Source of the DNA: Trileptium ribeirensis
Taxonomy: Eukaryota; Nematoda; Enoplea; Enoplida; Thoracostomopsidae
Assembly: GCA_030248225.1 (NCBI GenBank)
Contig: JASANE010030254.1
Coordinates: forward strand, 124,001-188,000
Direction of reading: 5' to 3'
DNA length: 64,000 nt
Shown: positions 55,618-64,000 of the stretch, piece after piece
Layout of the letters: each line of letters opens with the position of its first letter
Position numbering within the stretch: position 1 is the first letter of the stretch
Notes under the pieces: model-generated
The model's input: the letters and a program-made list of their open reading frames with translations, nothing else
Database searches by the model: none
Told to the model about the DNA's origin: nothing
Program-made: the position numbers and the translations under genes

Positions 55618-58374
55618 CAAACACAGCTCCACGTTTACCAAAATCAAGTCCGATAATTGTTCCGAAATGAAATTGTCGACAACCACTTTGTTATGAGAAA
55701 TCCTTTATTTTTGTACATATTCTAGTCATTGTAACTAATGTATGTATTGAATAATCGAAAAATTTATGAATTTCAGTAAAAAAAGTCATGAATTTGAATT
55801 TGTTATGATTTCTAGAGGATCGTGATATTTCTGGTACACCTACCTACTAGGAAAAATAAAGAGCAGGCACGCTATGAATACCAAAACATAAGACTTGTAT
55901 TACATTTGCATTTTGTATTTTCGACTTTCTTTAGGGACACGCGCTGTATATAGTCGCTAAGCTACATAGATACTAACAGTACATACCACTGGGAACTTTA
56001 CTTCACTATACTTCCGAACTATACTTGACCTTTCCGAACTTATATATTTGGCTGTATAACTCACCATGGACCTTGCTGGATTTAACTAACCACAGTCCTA
56101 GCTGTCTACTAAAGCTATTATCGGTAGCACTTTTGGTCAACGATTTTTGTTGGGCTGCTTGCTGCCGGCGGGCTCTGTGTATAAATGCACAGGGTGATAA
56201 CAGATGGAAAATTTGGAGACGTTAAACATTTCATGTGAAAACAAGCTTCATTGTCGACAAAAAATATTCCAATATCGTATTTACTGATATCGAATAAAAA
56301 TATCCTGTTATTCCACAGTCCAAACAACCCAACTATGAAGTAATTATTAAAACATATTTGCGTACGTACGAATTTAACATTGATTTTAGTAAAGAAGTGT
56401 TAAAATTGTACATGTTTTAAGATAAAGTTAAGTTTCGCTATAGTAAGATTTACATAAAACGTATAATTTATATATCATGTAACAGAATCAAATTATACGT
56501 AAAAAGGCTGTTACTGCACAACGTGAAGCTGTTCAGTACACTGGGAGGCCGAAAAATCGGCTGCCCTGGGCAGCCGCTATATCAGCGTACATGGCCGACC
56601 GGAATATATGCCTACCCAGCCGAGACACCGGTTGGGCAAGTTGGCGGTGACCGGTGACCGCGGGGAAACTAGCCTAACACTAATCGGTAGCTGCGACGCC
56701 TACAGGATTCATTGACCTGCTTCATCTATTGTCGCTATTAACTCGCTAACCTATGATTCATATTGAACTTCGTTGACATTCACATAACCGCCCTCAAAAT
56801 GAACGCTTCCATACATCTACAACGTTATATGTTCTTTTGAACGACACGTCTTTATCATATTCTTTTAATTTCCTCGCTGAAAATATGCTCAGAACTCTCA
56901 AAAAGCGAAACAAAACATATACTTGGCCTACTGAAAGTCCAAAGAGAATGAATTTCGGTTGTTTCAAAATTAGAAGAAAAAAATCAATATCACCGTCATA
57001 GCGGTCAAATTGCACTTTTCGGTCAAACTGCCTTACCGTTTAGCAAATTAAGGTAAAACTTTAAACAATATTACGACTGTTTTATATCACCAAAACCGTT
57101 AATAAGTGGTGCCCTACTTTGCAGCTTAATCTTTTAAACATTCCGACTAATCAACGTTGTTAAGCCATAATTAAGGAGCTTTAAATCGTGCCACATGTAC
57201 CGGAAGTTATAAATTCAAACGTAGTGACCTGCGTAAAGAAACAACTTCCAATTGAAGAGGTTAAATTTAAATTTAATTGCGATTCTAATGAAGCGGGCGG
57301 CTTTCAGTTGTTTGAGATACGGGTATACTCTAAGGCGATCCAGAATAGCTTTTAAGTGACAACTTGATTTCATTTTGTTCGTTGCCGTTTAGTTTGTTTT
57401 TGCTTTGAGTTTATGAGCGTTGTTAAAATCATATTCAAAATTCCGTCTTTCATGACTGTAGAACTTTTTTCATTTTTCCACTGTAATGGAAACAAACTTT
57501 TATTTTAAGCAGGCCCTCTGATCAAAAAATAGACAATGGGATCCTCTCATCCAGACCTATAATTTCGGTGATATTCATATTGAGTGTATCCGGTTTTGCA
57601 CTACCAAACAGCTTAGAAATGATGGTGGGCAAGAAAAATTTCCAAAATTTTGACTAAGTGACTTTTTATTTGGATAAAAGCGAATGTTCGCTATTTATTA
57701 GTTAAACGCGCTCCTTGTTTTAAGCCTGCCATGGGAATGTAATTTACCCCTCTATAATGCCGGGAACGCAGCTGATTGATATACGTCATTTCGTCAACAG
57801 CATTTTTTATACAGGCTTGTCTAAAACATTTTTTACGCCTCTGGAACCTTGTGGTAGACTGAAAATGTTTTATTTTGTCACTAAAAACAGTTATCGCTTT
57901 AGGTGAATGGGGCTATATAGCTAGAATAGGCCAAGAACAGGGTAGAACAGGCTAAAATAGGTTTTCGATGGTGCTATCGAGTACAATAAAATAGCAATGA
58001 TAGTAGAAAATTCGTATGCCGTCCGCTCGGGCCCTCGAAAGTAAAAAGAAACTATTGAAATATTGAAATCCAAATGTTGGCCGAAAGTTTTGGCTCGGAC
58101 AGATAGAAAGTTTCCGAGCTTTTACTGATGGAAGACGAGAATAAAATTCTAGAGGAATGACAATACACTGCTTAATATATGTCAGAGCCGTTTTACCATT
58201 AATACAGTGTTGCAGTATTATTGTATTTCTGAGACCTCTGAAGTATTCACGCTTGAGTTTTAGCACGATTCAGTTTGTGATTTTGATAAAAGAAAAAGCA
58301 CGGTGTACGGGCCTAAAACTCCGCACTGAGGCATAAATTTTGTTGGCTTTGGAGCAATATGACTTTTATACGCT
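55618..58374. other. No gene recognised between element copies
   Basis: AT-rich spacer. It includes a perfect 19-bp hairpin, CGGCTGCCC-T-GGGCAGCCG, at 56558-56576 inside a GC-richer patch (56550-56690). No coding region was recognised and no right end of copy A was found. Confidence 0.45.
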
Positions 58375-59230
58375 AGTAGTATAGGGGGAGTACGTCCCCA
58401 GGAGCGCGGGGCGAGGATTGACTATTTGACCTTGAAGTGGCGTTTTACCAGTATGGTTTAATTAGCGTGAGTATTGAAGCTTGTATGGTGTAATTAGTGT
58501 GTGCATCGAACCGTGAGGTGCGTGTTGTATGTTTGTAAGTTTTTTTAGGATCGAGGATCAGGCCTTAAACATATGCATCCGTAATCTTGAGACGCAAATT
58601 AACACTGGTATAGTTGATATTTCTAGTAGACCATCAGTATAAGTACAATACCGAACACGTTTCATATAACTTGCGTGATATTAAACATCTGCGATGCCCA
58701 CAAGGGTTACAATGTCAAGTGTTCTGACAGGGTATCAATGATATGACGGGTATCTAATATCTCGCAATTTTGCATTTTTCTATTCGCTCAGATCATACAA
58801 CAGGGTAATCACAATGTTTTATTTATTTCAACATATACAAAAATCCAGACACCCGCCACCGTTAAAAATTGACACATTTTGTGTTAATGAATAACTTCTA
58901 CTTCGATACATATTAATTCAGCCGATAACTTCCACCAACTTATTCCCATATATTCCACAATAATTATTTTCACACTTCCTGAATTCTGTATACCCATTTT
59001 TATACGCTACCCTTACACACACATTATTCAGCCGCAAATTATTAAAAATTTCTCTTATATTCTAACATCGACGTTCCAAGCAACTGTTTCAGCTTTTCAC
59101 AATTACCATCAAAAATGCCTCCTTTTTCCTTATGAAGCGCACTTAACTCGCTAATACTACACTATATTAATTAACGCTACACTTATATTAATATTAAAAG
59201 CAACATCACTTTACAGTGCAACACTCATAT
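58375..59230. repeat. Left terminal region of copy B
   Basis: Matches 41345-42190 closely, with small indels such as GTACGTCCCCAGG against ATACGTCCACAGG near the start. Confidence 0.6.
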
Positions 59231-59233
59231 CAA

Positions 59234-59797
59234 AATTGGCTTCGTGCTTATACCATCATTGTCAACAATCCTCTTCGGGTAGAAGTATGTTAGGCTATCA
59301 CGTTTTTGTTCGTACTATAATAGCTCTGTACCTTTCATTCTGAAACCATGATTAGTCCCTCCAGCCTTCTCTTTGCTACATAGTACACTCCCAAACATGT
59401 CTTTATCTACATTGTTAGTAGTCTTTGAAAGTCCTTTAGTCGACACTTTTGTTCCTCCATCGTTCTGCCACCCGAAATAAGTTTTTGAATTAAGGGCAAT
59501 CATTCCGTCCCCGCTCTACTCCAATTTAAATAGCCCTGGTGTCCTTTGCGAGTAACTGTCGATGACGAAATACGATGGCATCTGAGACATAAAGCGATGG
59601 CGAATGGACTGATCGGAAATCATGGAAGATAAATCTTCGTTGGCAACCGCAAAGTAGAAGCTGTCGGTATCCATCTGGATTAGCTGGAAATTCTCCTTCC
59701 CTAAGTTTCGTAGTAGGAAAAGGTAGAACTCCAACATCCGTAGCTTTGCATAATGGTAGACGAAGAATGGAATTATATTCGGCAGATCCATGATAAC
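59234..59797 (-). pseudogene. polB: Polymerase B C-terminal exon, copy B
   Basis: It carries motif C QMDTDSFYFAV in frame and, unlike copy A, keeps the frame past that motif (ANEDLSSMISDQSIRHRF). A TAG at 59516-59518 replaces the Trp codon found in copy A and ends the frame. Later blocks (SKTYFGWQNDGG, KGTELL) remain readable. The splice acceptor is damaged: copy A has TTATTTGCAG and copy B has TTATTTATAT. Confidence 0.75.
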
Positions 59798-60252
59798 ATA
59801 TAAATAACACAGAAAATTAGCAAAACAACGTAACGAATTTGAAAAGCCTAACCTGCATTATAAATAAAAACACATACAATTAATAGCTTGAATTAAAAAA
59901 ACTTTGAATAACGCTCTAAAAAAGCTTACTGATATCCTTCAAAAGTTGCTGGGAAACCAATATAACCTTCATTAACAATCACTTTAAACAAACTTCTTTC
60001 AACTATCAAATCTACATTAAAAATAATTACTACTAACATACGCACGCAGTTTGCCCTACAATATTTCTAGCTTTTCACATTTTCTTTCAACCAGTTTCGC
60101 ACCATAAGCATTTGAAAATACTCCATAAAACTTTCCATAAATGCATTCAATATAATCTCTTGATTAATACATTACACTACATACTTACATACTTACTACT
60201 ACACTACATACTTTGCATACTTACACTACTCCGCTATCAGAATTACTAACTA

Positions 60253-63200
60253 ACCTTTTCTTTATTCATGTGCACTTGGTAGATACCATCGCTTATCTCA
60301 TCCATCTTTTTGAACAGCCCTTCTCGTACCATTGACCTTGCTTCGCCGGCTGTTTTAGAGCTAACGTCTTCAAATCGTGTTTTGTCCATCGCCAAGCGAC
60401 CGTAGCAACTATTGCCGAAAAGTTTTAGCATCTCCCCCAAAATCTTCTTCGACTCATCGGCATCAGCCTCGCGGCGCCCATTAGCTACTTCTTCACTGAG
60501 ATGTTCGAAGGCCGCTACTCGTTGATATTCTATGAATTGGTGCATTCGCGTTATTTGTAGACCGCACTTCGTTAAGTAAAACTTTAGAAGCGGTGTTGCT
60601 AGAAGTATCTTGGTCCCGTGGTATGATCCGATAAGCGCCCGTCTCGGCGACTTCATAATTCCATGCTCCTCCGCGTATGCAATCATCTCCGGTCCAATAT
60701 CGTCTATTCTTATCTCGGTGTTCTTAAACACCGGGGCATCTCCTCCCAAAATTCTCGAGCTTTTTCGTGCCAGTACGGCACCTGAATGTCCACCTCCGCT
60801 ATGCCAAACGCCCTATCATGCCGAATTGCTGCCACTATATCATTCACGCTCACCACATCCTTCTCGAAGCAACTGTTAGCATTAATCTTCTTCCACCCAC
60901 TCCACTCTGGACTGTCGATCTTTTCCATAATATAGTCGTCAAATCTGCATTCTTTCTCCCATATAAATTCACAATCCATCGCTTCGAAGAATTCGTGTTT
61001 TCTTTTAGTGTCGCTCTGTCTCTTATAGTAATTTTCGTCTCTTTTGGTTAAGCCTACACACCAACAACGATGCCAGTAGCAACCGTCGTACTCTATAACA
61101 ATATTTTTTTTGTTTCCATACTTTCCACTTGGAACATAACCATCAACGTAATATCTACTGCTCCCATTTTGAAATACTTTCTGACCGCTGTTAAACCTTT
61201 GCTGTATTACCACATCCTCTTTCCCAAACCGTGAACACAATTCTCTCCGCACGTATTCAAGATACATCAACTCTTTCACACAATGAGTGTAGCTCTGCGT
61301 CCGTTTCATACGTATATTACCATTCCGCGATACAGTTTCATCGAAGTCTTTTCGCGTTCCACCATCGACGGCCACCTCCTCTCCGGATTCACGTAGTTCG
61401 GGACGCCATACCGAAATATACCTGTTGGCATTTCTTGACACAGCGACCATAGATATAGCCTGTTAGCGTCGTAGCCTAAAATCTTAGCCACCACCTTACC
61501 ACCTCGAATTCGTGTCATGCCTGCTTCGTGATACCGATGGAACACAATAGCCGGCCCACCAACAATGTTGTCCTTAATTAAGCTATGTAAGTCTTTCCAC
61601 TTTTCGATGAATAGCGTAAACAGTCCACCATTCGGTAGTCGCTGAAACATGCGCTTCATGGCAACACCGGGTAGACTTATAGCCTCTTTAAACATGTCGA
61701 CGCCCCACGATTCGAAGTGGTCAAACATCTGAACGGCCTCCAGAAACGGCGCCACGTCTAAGTTGTTGTACCACTCTAGCATGTCTCCCATTGTTCTGAA
61801 ACCTTCTTGCTTCCACACCTTTTTAACATATTCATAATCTTCGTCGGTAAGTTCTTTCTGACGTAAGGTGCTATAAAATGCACTTCTCGGCGGTAATTCT
61901 GCTACTTCGATTTGATCCATTGACCGGAACCGCTCATAAGGCCACACACCTTTCTGTTCCGGTACGTTAAATGCCCTTAGGAATTTGTCGTAACTCGTCC
62001 CTGGAGCTAGATAGTTTGTGATATCTAAAAATACCATATTGTCGGTGCACATACCCATAAAAAAGTTGTTTTTCGCTATAGCGTTGCCCAGTTTAGCTCC
62101 ACGATGAATTAAATGTGGCACGTAGTATTGCTTGATTAAAATAAGATCAAACTTTCCACTAATAAATCCAAAAACGACCAGTTGCTTTAACGAAGCTTCA
62201 AAATGTCGCAACAACACTGTCCATTTTCGTGCTTCGTATGCACGGCCCTTTGCTTCCTGTAAGGCGTCCTCGTTGCCGTCTCGTTTACACTTCCGCAACC
62301 ATTTCTCACATTCTTTATTTTCCGCACTTTTTCTTTCAAACTACTATAAACGTCATTATATTTTTCTTCCATAATGTTGAAAGCACATTGGGAAATTTCG
62401 CATAAATAGGCATCCATTTCTGTAACTATGTCTTTGGATTCACCAATGAAGCATCGCGGATGCATGTAACCCGGCACATTACTACACACGGACACACTAG
62501 CTGGAATAAGTCGTTTGGTATAAATCAGTTTTCTTTCACTGCGCGGCACTTCTGCGTTTTCTTCAAACCTGGCTTCGAAATCAAACGTTACTCGGAATCT
62601 ATAAAAATCGTCGTCTATCCGGAATCCCTCCTCCCGTAGCTCGTTATGTATAGTTTTTGGAAGACCCAAACCGCCGCCTTTGTAGATGTACTTCGTGCCC
62701 ACCTCGCCACATACCTTAACATGCCGCTTGTAGTTATCAGTGCGATCCCAAAGTTTATTGCAATAGGACACCGCCACGACTATGTATATCTCTCTAGGTC
62801 GCTTATATAGGAAAATGATCATCGAAAAGGTTTATATTGAATGTTTCATTATACATTCCTCGAGATTTGTGTATAAGTATTGCTGACGGCTGCGTTGGTA
62901 TATCCGATATTTGTTCAGTCACTTTCGAAATATTTTCATCTATTTCCGCTTCCACATCCGTTGTTTCTACAACACCACTTTCTTCCGTGATCTCCTCCTC
63001 AGCCATATCGTCAATAAAGTCATTACATGCTCTGTCCTCCTCCTCATCGCTCGCTAGCTCATCTTCACTGTCATAATCGTTAGCGTGTATTTTGTGAGGA
63101 TCGAAATCTGGTTCCGTAAAGTGTCGCATTGCTTTTTGGAGAATAGATTGCTCGTGTTGATTTAGTTCATATACGGCAATATTGATTTTAAACGTGTCTT

Positions 63201-64000
63201 CTAAATCGTAGAGATCATCCGTGTTTTTAACGCCCGGAAATGTTTCTGTACTGCCGCACCACTTCTCGTATAGCTCTTGGACCCGCTGTTCGAAACTCTC
63301 GTGCTGCTCAATTCGGTATCCTTCATGAAGGGCTAGACACATGAAGGAGCATAAATTGTCGTTATACGCTCTGCCATATTTGTCCTTACACATCCCAATA
63401 ATACTCTTGTTATTTGATATGTATTCTGGTAAATTTATGGGACGACCATTTAGAGTATGAGAAATTATTTTATTAATTATAATTGTCATGTTTGTCACTC
63501 TATGTACCACAAATTTAGTATTTGGCCTTTGCTGCCTTGCCCACTCCATTATGTCACCTTTATTAATTTCTTCCACAAAGTTCCCGAAGTCCTCGCGGTT
63601 GCCTATAAACTTTGGCCTGTCGAAGTAACGGCTGTTATTGCTGCTATAGAAATATGACTCCTCGTTTATTGTTATGTTGCGTAGTAAGAAGCCGAAGTTG
63701 ACGTTCCACTTGGCCTTTCACTTCTGCACTTCATAGACGCTGGATAGACAATCGTTTATGTAGCTAGGTGACATATTAGCAGCCGAAAGTTGAACCGATC
63801 CTGGACAGACCTGTTGCGGTGGTAGTGCGTTCTGATTTGATGCCAATTATCACGCATGAGCACATCCTCGCCCGTGCACGCAACACTGTCCTCTTTCGAT
63901 AGCTTATGACCATCGATGAACGTTTGTCGAGCTTTACGAGGAAACTTAGCCTCCAACGCCTCTGTTGGTTGTGACGCTTTTCGTTTCATAGCTGCTGGTT
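60253..64000 (-). pseudogene. polB: Polymerase B N-terminal exon, copy B, multiply frameshifted
   Basis: This is collinear with copy A but broken into at least six frames: about 60246-60749, 60710-61450, 61306-62298, 62187-62822, 62803-63576 and 63756-63989. All main motifs are recognisable: DNLCSFM in place of DNLCFFR, DFE, the ExoIII YNNLD, motif A as YDANRLYLWSL, the Vsr-like VIEYDGCYWHRC and motif B KLFGNSCYGRLAMDK. Where copy A and A' have the TGA, copy B has CGA. The HG to HR change in the GCYWHG signature would also damage the nuclease-like block. The gene continues beyond 64000. Confidence 0.8.

Larger units (their letters stand above)
58375..64000. mobile_element. Polinton/Maverick copy B, partial at the window edge
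   Basis: It starts with AGTAGTATAGGGG like copy A and stays collinear with 41345-47000 to the window end. It covers the terminal region and the minus-strand polymerase up to just short of the zinc fingers. The flanks before the start differ (TATACGCT here, GTCTGAC in copy A), so the two are separate insertions or copies of one terminus. It is more decayed than copy A. Confidence 0.85.

Overview
This window looks like a transposon-rich, gene-poor stretch of an invertebrate animal nuclear genome. It is AT-rich, and I could support no host gene. It holds relics of many eukaryotic mobile elements: a degenerate non-LTR reverse transcriptase, Gypsy-type LTR elements, a piggyBac-type C-terminus, SINE-like tRNA relatives, foldback elements and several minisatellites. 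A GT-AG intron interrupts the viral-type polymerase gene. The phylum cannot be fixed from this sequence.

Layout. 1-9 kb: GGGGTCA-palindrome repeats, a GC-rich minisatellite, a broken non-LTR RT (4.6-5.7 kb), a CCGGGT-repeat element (6.0-6.9 kb), two SINE-like copies (7.0-7.5 kb) and an unclassified 1.0-1.2 kb dispersed repeat (8.0-9.2 kb; second copy at 36.4-37.4 kb). 9.3-16.3 kb: a nested retrotransposon block, with LTR-like direct repeats enclosing a purine-rich decayed coding stretch and a Gypsy element that has gag and part of pol. 16.3-41.3 kb: mostly non-coding, with tandem repeats, foldback elements, a second GC-rich block, a piggyBac remnant and a diverged repeat pair.

41.3-64 kb: the main content is two copies, in the same orientation, of a Polinton/Maverick (adintovirus-like) element. 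Copy A starts at 41345 and copy B at 58375, each with AGTAGTATAGGGG. Copy A carries on the minus strand a protein-primed DNA polymerase B with N-terminal C2H2 fingers, a CCHC finger and a Vsr-like endonuclease motif block. On the plus strand follow a YqaJ-type exonuclease, several unrecognised ORFs (one resembling BECR/EndoU RNase toxins), a retroviral-type integrase with chromodomain, a TATA-binding-protein-like gene, a small capsid-associated candidate, a 46-residue Arg/Lys-rich core-like protein and the N-terminus of a double-jelly-roll-type major capsid protein. The capsid gene is cut at about 53957 and joined to a third polymerase fragment (A'), which runs into a 6.5-copy 86-bp satellite. 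Copy B is more decayed and runs off the window end.

How the genes fit together: polymerase and exonuclease for replication and recombination, integrase for insertion, core and capsid proteins for a virion, and a TBP-like factor that may direct transcription from the element's own promoters. The TBP-like gene is the most unusual component. Its 5' end lies at the edge of a 546-bp inverted-repeat element wedged between integrase and TBP. All copies carry breaks (stops, frameshifts, a lost splice acceptor), so they are probably endogenised remnants, although some single-base breaks lie in homopolymers and could be assembly errors.
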